DNA of 64,000 nucleotides from the NCBI RefSeq assembly GCF_030376615.1, contig NZ_JARRAB010000003.1, positions 62,001-126,000 on the forward strand. The letters run 5' to 3'. Position 1 is the first letter of the stretch. Each line of letters begins with the position of its first letter. The stretch is from Pseudomonas sp. sp1636. GTDB lineage: Bacteria > Pseudomonadota > Gammaproteobacteria > Pseudomonadales > Pseudomonadaceae. The translations under genes were made by a program, and so were the position numbers. Shown piece by piece: positions 1 to 8,742 of this stretch. The notes beneath the pieces are model-generated. The model saw nothing but the letters and a program-made list of their open reading frames with translations. It searched no databases and was not told the origin of the DNA.

Positions 1-43
1 GATTCGCTGCAGCGGGCATTGCACCTGTCAGGAGTTGCCGTCT

Positions 44-1012
44 TTGGGTGAGTTCGAACTGATTCGTCAATACTTCGCCGCGGCGTCCTGTGCGCAGGTT
101 GGCGCAGGCGTGGCGCTGGGCATTGGCGACGACTGCGCCCTGCTGGAACTGCCACCTGGCGAACAGCTGGCGGTCTCCACCGACACCCTGGTGGGCGGGG
201 TGCATTTTCCCGATTCAGCCGATGCTTTTCTGTTGGCTCAGCGTGCCCTGGGCGTGTCGGTCAGCGATCTGGCCGCCATGGGCGCGACCCCCATCGGCTT
301 CACCCTGGCCTTGACCCTGCCCCGCGCCGAACCGGCCTGGCTGCAAGCCTTCGCCCACGGCCTCGATCGGATGGCACAGGACTGCGCCGTGCGCCTGATC
401 GGCGGCGATACCTCGCGCGGGCCGCTGAGCCTGACCCTGACCGTGTTCGGCCGGGTGCCGCAGGGGTTGGCTTTGACCCGCGCGGGTGCCCGGGTCGGCG
501 ATTTGCTCTGCGTCGGCGGCGAGCTGGGCGATGGCGCCGGCGCCTTGCCGCTGGTGCTCGGTCAGCGGCAGGCGCCGGCGCCGATTGCCGAACCCTTGCT
601 GGCGCGCTACTGGTCGCCGCGACCGCAACTGGCCCTGGGCCAGGCGCTGCGCGGCAAGGCCACGGCGGCGCTGGATATTTCCGATGGCCTGCTGGCCGAC
701 TGCGGGCATATCGCCGCAGCCTCGGGCGTGGCGTTGCTGATCGAGCAGGCGCGCCTGCCGCTGTCGCCTGCGCTGCTGGCCTTGCTCGGTGCCAGCGGCG
801 CGCGCGACTGCGCGCTGAGCGGAGGCGACGATTACCTGCTGGCCTTTACCCTGCCGGCCGAGCATCTCGCCGGCTTGCAGGCGCAGGGCTGGCCGGTTCA
901 TGTGATTGGTCGCGTCGAAGCCGGAGCCGGCGTAGCGCTGCTGGATCAATCTGGTCAACGCATCACGCCGCAGGCGCGGGGCTATCAACATTTTGGGAGT
1001 GACGGTGACTGA
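44..1012 (+). CDS. thiL: Thiamine-monophosphate kinase ThiL
   Basis: Phosphorylates thiamine monophosphate to the active cofactor thiamine pyrophosphate in the cytosol. The protein has the AIR-synthase-like ATP-binding fold, seen as GIGDDCALL near residue 28, STDTLVGGVHF, GGDTSRGP and DISDGLLAD, and the length (322 aa) fits the family. An upstream in-frame TTG at 35 sits directly on the AGGAG at 30-34, so I prefer the TTG at 44, which is 9 nt from that site and gives the usual MGEFELIR start. The 3' end overlaps pgpA by 8 bp, so the two are translationally coupled. The promoter lies outside the window. Confidence 0.95.
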   Translation: MGEFELIRQYFAAASCAQVGAGVALGIGDDCALLELPPGEQLAVSTDTLVGGVHFPDSADAFLLAQRALGVSVSDLAAMGATPIGFTLALTLPRAEPAWLQAFAHGLDRMAQDCAVRLIGGDTSRGPLSLTLTVFGRVPQGLALTRAGARVGDLLCVGGELGDGAGALPLVLGQRQAPAPIAEPLLARYWSPRPQLALGQALRGKATAALDISDGLLADCGHIAAASGVALLIEQARLPLSPALLALLGASGARDCALSGGDDYLLAFTLPAEHLAGLQAQGWPVHVIGRVEAGAGVALLDQSGQRITPQARGYQHFGSDGD

Positions 1013-1517
1013 ACCGCTAAGCGTGCCGCCATCGGTATGGCGCAATCCGTGGCATTTCATCGCCTTTGGTTTTGGCTCGGGCGCCTTGCCCAAGGCGCCT
1101 GGCACCTGGGGTTCGCTGGTGGCGCTGCCGTTTATCCCGCTGTGGCAGATGCTGCCGGACTGGGGCTACTGGCTGATGCTCGGGGTCACCATGCTGTTCG
1201 GCTTCTGGCTGTGCGGCAAGGTGGCCGAAGACCTGCGTGTGCATGACCATGCAGGCATCGTCTGGGACGAAATGGTCGGCATGTGGATCACCCTGTGGCT
1301 GGTGCCGGAGGGTTGGGGCTGGCTGCTGGTGGGCTTTCTGATGTTCCGCCTGTTCGACATCCTCAAACCCTGGCCGATCAGCTGGATCGACCGCCACGTG
1401 CATGGCGGCGTCGGCATCATGCTCGACGATGTGCTGGCCGGGGTATTCGCCTGGCTGGCCATGCAGGCGGTTGTGTGGGGCTGGGCCAATGGCCTGGCCG
1501 CGGGGGTGGGGTTCTAA
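1005..1517 (+). CDS. pgpA: Phosphatidylglycerophosphatase A
   Basis: Dephosphorylates phosphatidylglycerophosphate to phosphatidylglycerol at the inner membrane. It carries the PgpA signature PKAPGTWGSL near the N-terminus, the acidic stretch IVWDEMVGMW and several hydrophobic helices; the length (170 aa) is normal. Three in-frame starts exist (TTG 993, GTG 999, GTG 1005). I chose GTG 1005 because GGGAG at 995-999 lies just upstream; the choice changes only four residues. It overlaps thiL by 8 bp and is followed 2 bp later by a periplasmic binding-protein gene, so all three are probably one transcript. Confidence 0.94.
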   Translation: MTEPLSVPPSVWRNPWHFIAFGFGSGALPKAPGTWGSLVALPFIPLWQMLPDWGYWLMLGVTMLFGFWLCGKVAEDLRVHDHAGIVWDEMVGMWITLWLVPEGWGWLLVGFLMFRLFDILKPWPISWIDRHVHGGVGIMLDDVLAGVFAWLAMQAVVWGWANGLAAGVGF

Positions 1518-1519
1518 GC

Positions 1520-2260
1520 GTGCCGAGATCGATCATGGGCTGGGGGCTGGCGGCCCTGCTGGCCGTGTTGAGTTGCTCCGTGGCTTATGCCGAGGCGGTG
1601 CTGCCGCAGGATATCCGCCTGGCCAGCGACGTCTGGAAGGATCATACCCAGGCCGACGGCACGGGCCTGGCGTGGGATATCCTGCGCCAGGTGTTCGAGC
1701 CGGAAGGCATCAAACTGGTGATCCAGAGCGTACCCTATACCCGCTCGATTGGCCTGGTGCAGCGCGGCGAGGCCGATGCCTGGGTCGGCTCCTACCACAA
1801 TGAGGTGGACGAGGGGGTGCTGTACCCGCGCTGGCATTACGACAGCGACCCAATCAGTGCGCTGGGCTCGGTCGAACAGCCGGTGCCAACCTTGGCGACG
1901 CTCGGCGAGTTCCGCCTGGTGTGGGTGCGTGGCTATGAATATCAGCGCTATCTGCCGAATTTGACGCGCTTCCGGGAAGTCCAACGACAAAGCGATATCC
2001 TCAATATGCTGAATCTTGGCCGCACGGATTTTTATATCGATGCGCGCGATGAGGTCGACGAGCTGCTCGCTGCCGCCAGCGACCCGGCGCGCTACCGGAT
2101 TACCGCTCTGACCCGTCTGCCGCTGTATCTGGGGTTTGCCGATAACCCGCGTGGCCGGGCGTTGGCCCAGGTGTACGATCGGCGCATGACGGAGCTGGTT
2201 CAATTGCAGCGCTTGCGCCCGCTGTTCGAGCGCTGGCAACAGCCCTATCCCTTCGATTAA
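1520..2260 (+). CDS. Secreted substrate-binding protein, SBP family 3
   Basis: A periplasmic amino-acid-type (Bac_PBP3) binding domain with no attached sensor or transporter. The N-terminus after GTG 1520 or ATG 1535 gives a signal peptide ending near VAYAEA. The body shows the usual lobe pattern: DGTGLAWDILRQVFEPEGI, then GEADAWVGSY, then a second lobe. No permease or ATPase gene is nearby, so it is unlikely to be part of a classical ABC importer. It lies 2 bp after pgpA and 17 bp before the protease gene. The ligand is unknown. Confidence 0.85.
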   Translation: MPRSIMGWGLAALLAVLSCSVAYAEAVLPQDIRLASDVWKDHTQADGTGLAWDILRQVFEPEGIKLVIQSVPYTRSIGLVQRGEADAWVGSYHNEVDEGVLYPRWHYDSDPISALGSVEQPVPTLATLGEFRLVWVRGYEYQRYLPNLTRFREVQRQSDILNMLNLGRTDFYIDARDEVDELLAAASDPARYRITALTRLPLYLGFADNPRGRALAQVYDRRMTELVQLQRLRPLFERWQQPYPFD

Positions 2261-2277
2261 CCGATTGTGAGAGCCTG

Positions 2278-2925
2278 ATGGGTGGATTGAGATTGTTGAC
2301 TGCCGCTGCGCTGCTGCTGGCCTGCGGGCTGAGCTGGGCGGCGTCCCAGGTGTTAGTGGTCGGCCTGTTCCCGGGGGCCGCGGTGCTCAATGTCGACGGC
2401 CAGCGCAAGCTGGTGAAGGTCGGCCAGACCGGCCCCGGTGGGGTGGTGGTGGTCAGCGCCGACAGTCGCGGCGCCGTACTGCGAGTGGATGGCGTGGAAC
2501 GCGCCTATAGCCTCAGCCGGGAATACAACGCGGGGTTTGCCGAGCCGAGCAAGCGCCAGCTGAGCATTGCCAAGGGCATTGGCGGGCATTATTGGGTCGC
2601 CGGTTCGGTGGACGGCCATTCGGTGCAGTTTCTGGTCGACACCGGGGCCACCTCGGTCGCCCTCAACGATGGTCACGCTCGACGTCTGGGCATCGATTAT
2701 CGCGTGGTCGGCCGGCCGCTGCAGGTCAGCACTGCCAGCGGCACGGTGCGTGGCTGGCGCATCAATCTCAACAGCGTCAAGATCGGTAGCCTGGAAGTGC
2801 TGGGCGTCGAGGCGGTGGTGCTGGAGGGTGGCTCGCCCACCGAAGCGCTGCTGGGCATGAGCTTCCTCAGTCGGGTCGGCTGGCGTGTCGAGCAGGATCT
2901 GTTGGTGCTGGAGTCGAAGTACTGA
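2278..2925 (+). CDS. Retropepsin-like aspartic protease, TIGR02281-type
   Basis: A clan AA single-domain aspartic protease of the bacterial retropepsin type. The active-site motif is FLVDTGATSVAL (catalytic Asp near residue 122), followed by a hydrophobic segment ALLGMSFLSRV typical of the family. An N-terminal hydrophobic stretch (residues 7-22) suggests a signal peptide or anchor, so the enzyme probably works in the periplasm, perhaps as a dimer as retropepsins do. It sits 17 bp after the binding-protein gene. The physiological substrate is not known to me. Confidence 0.9.
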   Translation: MGGLRLLTAAALLLACGLSWAASQVLVVGLFPGAAVLNVDGQRKLVKVGQTGPGGVVVVSADSRGAVLRVDGVERAYSLSREYNAGFAEPSKRQLSIAKGIGGHYWVAGSVDGHSVQFLVDTGATSVALNDGHARRLGIDYRVVGRPLQVSTASGTVRGWRINLNSVKIGSLEVLGVEAVVLEGGSPTEALLGMSFLSRVGWRVEQDLLVLESKY

Positions 2926-3121
2926 ACGGCGGTGCAGCAACGCTCGCCTTGCCGCGCACGCCTGCAGACAGCCTCGCGACGGCGCTCGCTATTTTCACCG
3001 GCGCTGAGCTCCGCGGTAAGCTTCCCGTACCCGTCTGGTTGCATGCGCTTGGCTTGCGGGCGGCAACTTGCCGATCCTTATCATCGCTAATTCAGGCTGA
3101 CCCGCCGGCCGGGGCTGCTGT

Positions 3122-3164
3122 TACAATGCGCCCTCGTCAATTTCCAGCCCTCATTTTTTAGGAG
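3122..3164 (+). promoter_or_regulatory. Probable ribA promoter and ribosome-binding site
   Basis: A -10-like TACAAT at 3122-3127 sits about 45 bp before the ribA start, with no convincing -35 at 17 bp spacing. AGGAG at 3160-3164 is a clear ribosome-binding site 6 nt before GTG 3171. I saw no FMN riboswitch elements in the 245-bp spacer 2926-3170. Confidence 0.4.
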
Positions 3165-3170
3165 CATCCG

Positions 3171-3791
3171 GTGTCTGTCGTGTTCGTCGCCGCCTCCCAG
3201 CTGCCTACCCCGTTCGGGGTGTTTACCATGCATGGCTTTCTCGAAACGGCCACGGGCAAGGAGCATGTCGCGCTGACCTTTGGCGATGTGGCCGATGGCG
3301 AGCCGGTGCTGGGGCGTCTGCATTCCGAGTGCCTGACCGGCGATGCCCTGTTCAGCCTGCGCTGCGACTGCGGCTTCCAGCTCGAAGCCGCGTTGCGCGC
3401 GATTGCCGCCGAGGGGCGTGGCGTATTGCTCTATCTGCGTCAGGAAGGTCGCGGCATCGGTCTGCTGAACAAGATCCGCGCCTACGAACTGCAAGATGGC
3501 GGTGCCGATACGGTGGAGGCCAACGAACTCCTGGGCTTTGGTGCCGATCAGCGCGAATACGCGATCTGCCTGCCGATGCTCGAACACCTGCACATCAAAG
3601 CCCTCAAGCTGATGACCAACAACCCGCGCAAGGTCAAGGCGCTGGGCGATATGGGCATCAACGTGGCGACCCGCGTGCCGCTGCAGATCGACCATAACCC
3701 GCACAACAAGAAGTACCTGGCGACCAAGGCCGGCAAGCTCGGGCACATGCTCGGCAGCTTGCATCAAGGCGAGGTCGAGGAAAGCCTGTGA
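3171..3791 (+). CDS. ribA: GTP cyclohydrolase II
   Basis: Opens the imidazole ring of GTP to give the pyrimidine precursor that commits to riboflavin synthesis. The three zinc ligands are visible at Cys54, Cys65 and Cys67 (SECLTGD...RCDCGF), and the catalytic region GRGIGL plus LMTNNPRK follow. The length of 206 aa is that of stand-alone RibA and there is no DHBP-synthase domain. GTG start with AGGAG 6 nt upstream. The last four bases overlap the next gene (GTGA). Confidence 0.97.
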   Translation: MSVVFVAASQLPTPFGVFTMHGFLETATGKEHVALTFGDVADGEPVLGRLHSECLTGDALFSLRCDCGFQLEAALRAIAAEGRGVLLYLRQEGRGIGLLNKIRAYELQDGGADTVEANELLGFGADQREYAICLPMLEHLHIKALKLMTNNPRKVKALGDMGINVATRVPLQIDHNPHNKKYLATKAGKLGHMLGSLHQGEVEESL

Positions 3792-4207
3792 CCCGCGGCA
3801 ACCTGCGCCGTCGTCTGGCGCTGGCCTGGTGGTGGCAACTGGCGCTGACCCTGGCGCCGCTGTCGATGCTCAACCTGCTGTTTGGTGCCGATCGGCAACT
3901 GACGGCGCTGGCCATGCCCTTGTTCCTCGCCGGGTTGGCCTCGATGTTCGTCAGCCTGCCGCTGTTTCATGCTTACAAGCACGCCTTGATCGCCACCGAA
4001 AAGGCCCTCGACACCCCCACCGAGTCGACCGCCTGGCTGGCCTTGGCCGCTCGCCGTCGACTGGCCCTGCTCGGCGCCGGCCTGCCGGCCTGGATTGCCG
4101 CCATCGCGGTGTTCGCCGGGCTGGAGGCGATCCCGCTGATGCTCCTGGCGCTGTCCAGTGCGGTGCTGTGCTACCTCTACCGTATTCCCCGCCAGCTCGG
4201 CCGATGA
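3788..4207 (+). CDS. Small inner-membrane protein of unknown function
   Basis: A 139-residue hydrophobic protein with four predicted membrane segments (about residues 13-33, 39-58, 90-107 and 111-130) separated by a basic central loop containing AARRRLAL. The GTG start overlaps the ribA stop, so it is translated with ribA. A protein of similar size and topology lies near ribA in other pseudomonads, as far as I remember. A flavin-related role is only a guess from position. Confidence 0.8.
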   Translation: MTRGNLRRRLALAWWWQLALTLAPLSMLNLLFGADRQLTALAMPLFLAGLASMFVSLPLFHAYKHALIATEKALDTPTESTAWLALAARRRLALLGAGLPAWIAAIAVFAGLEAIPLMLLALSSAVLCYLYRIPRQLGR

Positions 4208-4265
4208 TCCGTCTCGGCGCCTGCCGGTGCGCCCTGCTGGTCGAGGCGCAGTAAACCTCTGCATG

Positions 4266-4295
4266 GACAAGACCCCGCCTAGGCGGGGTCTTGTC
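4266..4295. terminator. Perfect 15+15 bp palindrome between convergent genes
   Basis: The arms 4266-4280 and 4281-4295 are exact reverse complements (GACAAGACCCCGCCT and its complement). The hairpin lies between the + strand ribA operon end (4207) and the - strand btuB end (4322), so it can terminate both. Neither side has a long T-run, so termination efficiency is uncertain. Confidence 0.7.
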
Positions 4296-4321
4296 GCTTG
4301 TGGGGCTTGCTGCACAGGTGG

Positions 4322-6214
4322 TTACAGCGACGGCGTCCAGGTCACGGCAAACAGTGCGGTGCGGCCTTCGGTGTTATAGCCAAAGCGTCCGTTGCTTGTG
4401 CTGTAGGTTGCCTCGGCATAGTCCTTGTCGAAGAGGTTGTTCAACTTCAAGTCGAAGGCCACTTCCTGGCTGGCTTGCCACTTGCCGCGCAGGCTGAGCA
4501 AACCATAGCCACCCAGTTCCGTATCGTTATCGGCATCGTCATAGCGACCGCTGACTGCGCGCCAACTGGTGCCGACAGCAAACTCACCGAACTGTCGATC
4601 CAGATCCAGACTCAGCGTGCGTTTGGCGCGCCGAGCCAAGGTGTGGCCAGTGTCGCGATCCCGCGGGTCGATCAGGGCGAGCGCCAGGTTGCCCTGCCAG
4701 CCGAACAGCTCCTGTTTGAGGGCCGCTTCGAAGCCGTTGATTCGGGCGGTCTGGACGTTCTGCGGAATGAAGTTCTGGTCGAGGACAATGGCGTCGTTCA
4801 GGTCGATGCGGTACAGCGACAGCTCCAGGGCAGCGTGTTCGCTAAAGCGGCTACGCCACTGGGCTTCGTAGCTTTTCGAGGTTTCTGGCTTGAGATCGGG
4901 GTTGGCGCTCGGGAAGCAAAAGCCGCCAAAACAGAAGTCGGGGTAGTACAGGTCGTTGAAGGTCGGCGCGCGGAAGCCTTCGCTGTACGACAAGATCAAA
5001 TCGTTGTCGTCGTTGAACGGCACCGTCAAGGCGGCGTTCCAGGTGTTTTCGCTACCGAACTGCTGGTTCTTGTCATGGCGCAGACCCAGTTCGGTTGAGA
5101 AGTCATCCCCGTTGTAGCGGTGTTGGATAAAACCCGCCTGGTTCCAGCGCGAGTCTTCGACGAAGTCAGTGCTGCCGCGCAGACGATCCTCATACCAGTC
5201 GGCGCCCAGCAGTACCTGTTGACGGTCGCTCAGGGCCAGGGTGTTCAGCCAGCTGGCCGAGTCGCGGTAGGTGTTGAAACTGTAGAAAGCATCGGCGCTG
5301 GCTTGTGCTTGATCGTTGCCGGTGTCGCGTTTGTCTTCGCTATGGCCCGCTTCCAGGCGGCTATTCCAAGCCTCGCTGAGGTTGGCGTCGATAAAGCCCG
5401 ACAGGCTGCTGAGCTGAAAATCGGTGGTGGGCAATGAGGTGCTGAAGAGATCCTCGAACTCGGCTTGGCCGCGCTGATCGAGGGCGCTGAAGCCGATCTT
5501 CAGGTCGTCATTGACGCGGTGCGACAGGTTCAGGCTGAGCGAACGATTACGGTAGGCATCGTCGTCGCCGTTGGCGCCGAAGCTGTCGCGTGTCGCATCG
5601 ATGCCCTGGGTCTCATCGAGCGCGGCGCCCAGGTTGAAGCGGGTTTGCGCGTCGCCGCCGGACAGGCCGAGGCTGCGCTCGAAGGTCTGGTTGCTGCCTG
5701 CGCCGAGGCGAACATAAGGCTTGAGACCGTCACCGCTGCCTTGGCGGGTGAATATCTGCACCACGCCACCGATGGCATCCGAGCCATAGAGTGCCGAGCG
5801 CGCGCCACGCACCACTTCGACTCGTTCGATCTGTTCCGGGCTGAGAAATTCCAGGCTGCTGGTGCCACTGGAAGAGGCGGCAATACGTTGGCCGTCTACC
5901 AGTACCAGGGTTTGCGCGGACGAGGTGCCGCGTACGAACAGGCCGGTTTGGCTGCCGGTGCCGCCGGTACGGCTGACGCTGACACCCGGGACGCGTTCGA
6001 GCAGCTCGGCCACGCTGCGCACTTGCAGCCTCTCGATATCCTTGCGGGTGAATACCGAAGTGGCGGCGGTGGCCTGCTGGCGCGTTTCGACCTGGCGACC
6101 GGAGGTGATCACCAGGGCAGGGAGTTCCAGGGCGTCCTGATAGCTGCTCGACTGTTCGGCATGGGCCGCCACGGGCAGCAGTGCCACGGCGAGGGCAAGG
6201 GGGGATAGTTTCAT
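4322..6214 (-). CDS. btuB: TonB-dependent vitamin B12 receptor BtuB
   Basis: Outer-membrane barrel that imports cobalamin using TonB energy. After a signal peptide (MKLSPLALAVALLPVAAHA) come a TonB-box-like stretch (LPALVITSG), a plug domain (residues about 45-150, with LLERVPGVSV and RSALYGSDAIGGVV) and a 22-strand-type barrel ending in an aromatic-poor TWTPSL. The length of 630 aa fits BtuB. An open frame continues 114 codons upstream but runs through the riboswitch, so ATG 6214, preceded by GAGGA at 6226-6222, is the start. The identity as B12 receptor rests mainly on the riboswitch. Confidence 0.93.
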   Translation of the reverse strand: MKLSPLALAVALLPVAAHAEQSSSYQDALELPALVITSGRQVETRQQATAATSVFTRKDIERLQVRSVAELLERVPGVSVSRTGGTGSQTGLFVRGTSSAQTLVLVDGQRIAASSSGTSSLEFLSPEQIERVEVVRGARSALYGSDAIGGVVQIFTRQGSGDGLKPYVRLGAGSNQTFERSLGLSGGDAQTRFNLGAALDETQGIDATRDSFGANGDDDAYRNRSLSLNLSHRVNDDLKIGFSALDQRGQAEFEDLFSTSLPTTDFQLSSLSGFIDANLSEAWNSRLEAGHSEDKRDTGNDQAQASADAFYSFNTYRDSASWLNTLALSDRQQVLLGADWYEDRLRGSTDFVEDSRWNQAGFIQHRYNGDDFSTELGLRHDKNQQFGSENTWNAALTVPFNDDNDLILSYSEGFRAPTFNDLYYPDFCFGGFCFPSANPDLKPETSKSYEAQWRSRFSEHAALELSLYRIDLNDAIVLDQNFIPQNVQTARINGFEAALKQELFGWQGNLALALIDPRDRDTGHTLARRAKRTLSLDLDRQFGEFAVGTSWRAVSGRYDDADNDTELGGYGLLSLRGKWQASQEVAFDLKLNNLFDKDYAEATYSTSNGRFGYNTEGRTALFAVTWTPSL

Positions 6215-6221
6215 CGATAAA

Positions 6222-6248
6222 TCCTCAAAAGGCAGAAAACTTTTGAGG
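6222..6248 (-). promoter_or_regulatory. Expression-platform hairpin that contains the btuB Shine-Dalgarno
   Basis: On the - strand the 5' arm CCTCAAAAG (6248-6240) pairs perfectly with CTTTTGAGG (6231-6223) around an 8-nt loop. The 3' arm holds the GAGG of the ribosome-binding site, 7 nt from the ATG at 6214. Closing the hairpin would hide that site. No T-run follows, which favours translational rather than transcriptional control. Confidence 0.75.
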
Positions 6249-6324
6249 AGGGCAGGGACAAGCACGGGCAAGCGGCAGGCGGCCAGCGCTTGACGGTGAT
6301 GCCCTCCGCAACACCAGTCAGATT

Positions 6325-6530
6325 GCGTCGAGGCAGGTCTCCGGGCTGCCGACTGATGCTTTTCTCTCCTTCCCGGGCGAACCCAGTGGCGTGTCGAGAA
6401 AGCCTGCGCCCTGGCCGTGCTGGTCGGACGCTGTCGGTTACCGTTGCGGGGGCAGCGCAGGCGTTGCGGCTGTCGAGTCGACGGCCACGCACCTGCTTCC
6501 CTTTTCACGCGGCTGGTATGGCCGCGACCT
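6325..6530 (-). ncRNA. Cobalamin riboswitch upstream of btuB
   Basis: Reading the - strand from about 6515 down, the conserved cobalamin-aptamer blocks appear in order: AAAGGGAAGCAGGTG (6505-6491), CCCCCGCAACGGTAA (about 6453-6439), and AGTCGGCAGCCCGGAGACCTGCC near 6355-6333 (B12-box region, split here: GGAGACCTGCC is the core). These match the established consensus AGGGAA..GGTG / CCCGCaACTGT / GGAnACCTGCC. The aptamer lies 110 nt before btuB, and the hairpin at 6222-6248 is the likely switch. The exact 5' and 3' limits are estimates. Confidence 0.9.
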
Positions 6531-6601
6531 CGAACAGGTAAAACGCCGCGCACCATAAGGTATGGCGGGATAAAAGCACAAGCAGTCCAGTACGCAGGCC
6601 C

Positions 6602-6620
6602 GGGAGCCGGTCGCTCCTAC
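6602..6620 (-). repeat. REP-like hairpin overlapping the dxs stop codon
   Basis: GGAGC (6603-6607) and GCTCC (6613-6617) form a short hairpin with loop CGGTC; on the - strand it reads GTAGGAGCGACCGGCTCCC. The GTAGGAGCG start is typical of Pseudomonas repetitive extragenic palindromes. The TAG stop of dxs (6619-6617) is inside it. Confidence 0.5.
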
Positions 6621-8521
6621 GCCTGGATCGTCTCCAGCAGCGACAGACGCTGGCGCACCGCCGCCTCGATACCCGCGGCGTCCAGGCCGCATTCGGCGAG
6701 CATCTGCGCCGGCTTGGCGTGCTCGACGTAGTAGTCCGGCAGGCCCAGGTGCAGCATCGGCTTGAGGATGTTCTCGCGGGCGAGGAACTCGCTGACCGCG
6801 CTGCCGGCACCGCCCATCAGGCTGTTTTCTTCGATGCTGACCAGCAGCTCGTGGCTGGCGGCCAGCTGGCGCACCAGGGCTTCGTCCAGGGGTTTGACGA
6901 AGCGCATGTCGACCACCGTGGCGTCCAGGGTTTCGCCGACTTTCAGCGCTTCGGCCAGCTGCACGCCGAATACCAGCAGGGCGGTGTGTTTGCCGGCGCG
7001 GCGAAGCACGCCCTTGCCGATCGGCAGCGGCGTCAGGCTGGTTTCGATTGGCGCGTTCGGGCCGCTGCCGCGCGGGTAGCGCACCGCCGCCGGGCCGTCG
7101 AACAGGTAACCGGTGGTGAGCATGTGGCGCAGTTCGTTCTCGTCGCTGGGCGTCATCACCAGCATGTCGGGGATGCAGCGCAGGTAGGCGAGGTCGAAGC
7201 TGCCGGCGTGGGTCGGGCCGTCCTCGCCGACCAGGCCGGCACGGTCGATGGCGAACAGCACGTCGAGGTGCTGCACCGCGACGTCGTGGATCAACTGGTC
7301 ATAGGCGCGCTGGAGGAAGGTCGAGTAGATCGCCACCACCGGCTTGACGCCGTCGCAGGCCATGCCGGCGGCCAGGGTCACCGCGTGCTGCTCGGCGATG
7401 GCCACGTCGAAGTAGCGCTCGGGGTAGCGTTCGCTGAAGGCCACCAGATCCGAGCCTTCCTTCATCGCCGGGGTAATGCCGACCAGGCGCCGATCCTGGG
7501 CGGCCATGTCGCACAGCCACTGGCCGAATACGCTGGAGTACTTGGGGCCAGCGCTCTTCTTCGGGGCGACCTTGGCGTCGATCGGCTCCAGCTTGGTGAT
7601 CGCGTGGTAGCCGATAGGGTCGGCTTCGGCGGGGGCGAAGCCTTTGCCCTTCTTGGTGATCACATGGAGGAATTGCGGGCCGTCGAGGTCGCGCATATTG
7701 CGCAGCGTCGCCAGCAGGGTCGGCAGGTCGTGGCCGTCGATCGGGCCGATATAGTTCCAGCCCAGTTCCTCGAACAGGGTGCCGGGAACCAGCATGCCTT
7801 TGGCGTGCTCCTCGGTCTTGCGCGCGATCTCCCAGGCGCCGGGCAGGCGCGAGAGTACCTTCTTGCTGCCCTCGCGCATGCTCGCGTAGGTGCGGCTGGA
7901 GAGAATCTTGGCCAGGTAGTTGGACAGGCCGCCGACATTCTGCGAGATCGACATGTCGTTGTCGTTGAGGATCACCAGCATGTTGGCATTGACGTCGGAG
8001 GCGTGATTCAGCGCCTCGAACGCCATGCCGGCGGTCAGCGCGCCGTCGCCGATCACCGCCACGCTCTTGCGCTGGCTGCCTTGCAGGCGCGCGGCGATGG
8101 CCATGCCCAGGGCGGCGCCGATGCTGGTGCTGGAGTGGCCGACGCCGAAGGTGTCGTACTCGCTTTCGGAGCGGCGCGGAAAGGCGGCGATCCCGTCCTT
8201 CTGCCGCAGGCTATGCATGCGCTCGCGGCGGCCGGTGAGGATCTTGTGCGGATAGGCCTGGTGGCCGACATCCCATACCAGGCGGTCGTCCGGGGTGTCG
8301 AAGACGTAATGCAGGGCCACGGTCAGCTCGATCACGCCGAGGCCCGCGCCGAAATGTCCGCCGGTCTGGCCGACCGTGTAGAGCAGGTACTGGCGCAGTT
8401 CGTCGGCCAGGGTCTCCAGCTCGGCCTCGCCCAGGCGGCGCAGCTGATCCGGCGTGTTGGCGCGGTCGAGCAAAGGCGTCAACGGACGTTGGCGGGGAAT
8501 CTCTTGGAAGGTCGTCGGCAT
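6617..8521 (-). CDS. dxs: 1-deoxy-D-xylulose-5-phosphate synthase
   Basis: Thiamine-pyrophosphate enzyme that condenses pyruvate and glyceraldehyde 3-phosphate, the first step of the MEP isoprenoid pathway. The 634-aa protein shows the TPP motif [14 protein letters not shown]...NDNDMSIS, the [12 protein letters not shown] region, and the transketolase pyrimidine domain with [19 protein letters not shown], followed by a C-terminal domain. It lies downstream of xseB and ispA on the same strand with a 221-bp spacer (8522-8742) that holds an inverted repeat, GCGCAAGCC at 8572-8580 and GGCTTGCGC at 8626-8634. ThiL, which makes its cofactor, is in the same window. Confidence 0.97.
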   Translation of the reverse strand: MPTTFQEIPRQRPLTPLLDRANTPDQLRRLGEAELETLADELRQYLLYTVGQTGGHFGAGLGVIELTVALHYVFDTPDDRLVWDVGHQAYPHKILTGRRERMHSLRQKDGIAAFPRRSESEYDTFGVGHSSTSIGAALGMAIAARLQGSQRKSVAVIGDGALTAGMAFEALNHASDVNANMLVILNDNDMSISQNVGGLSNYLAKILSSRTYASMREGSKKVLSRLPGAWEIARKTEEHAKGMLVPGTLFEELGWNYIGPIDGHDLPTLLATLRNMRDLDGPQFLHVITKKGKGFAPAEADPIGYHAITKLEPIDAKVAPKKSAGPKYSSVFGQWLCDMAAQDRRLVGITPAMKEGSDLVAFSERYPERYFDVAIAEQHAVTLAAGMACDGVKPVVAIYSTFLQRAYDQLIHDVAVQHLDVLFAIDRAGLVGEDGPTHAGSFDLAYLRCIPDMLVMTPSDENELRHMLTTGYLFDGPAAVRYPRGSGPNAPIETSLTPLPIGKGVLRRAGKHTALLVFGVQLAEALKVGETLDATVVDMRFVKPLDEALVRQLAASHELLVSIEENSLMGGAGSAVSEFLARENILKPMLHLGLPDYYVEHAKPAQMLAECGLDAAGIEAAVRQRLSLLETIQA

Positions 8522-8742
8522 CGGGCTGATCGTTATAGGGGCAAAAGATGCGGCAGTTTACCTGAAAGCAGGCGCAAGCCATAAGCGACAAGCCAGGTGC
8601 CGGGTTGTTGCCGCTGCTGGCTGCTGGCTTGCGCTGGCGCTCTAGCCGCTATCGATGCAACGCTTCTTGCCATTAGACGGTGCCGGTTTTGGCGGCGCAA
8701 TCAGTCCGCGCAGATGCCAGGCGCGGGTTTCGAGCCTTCGGG

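Noticed and set aside
6215-6556. 114-codon N-terminal extension of the btuB frame
   Set aside because: It runs through the cobalamin riboswitch and lacks a signal peptide; the normal signal peptide begins at ATG 6214.
6719-8584. Long + strand open frame opposite dxs (about 620 codons)
   Set aside because: It is the complement of a recognised dxs gene; composition is a high-GC antisense artefact.
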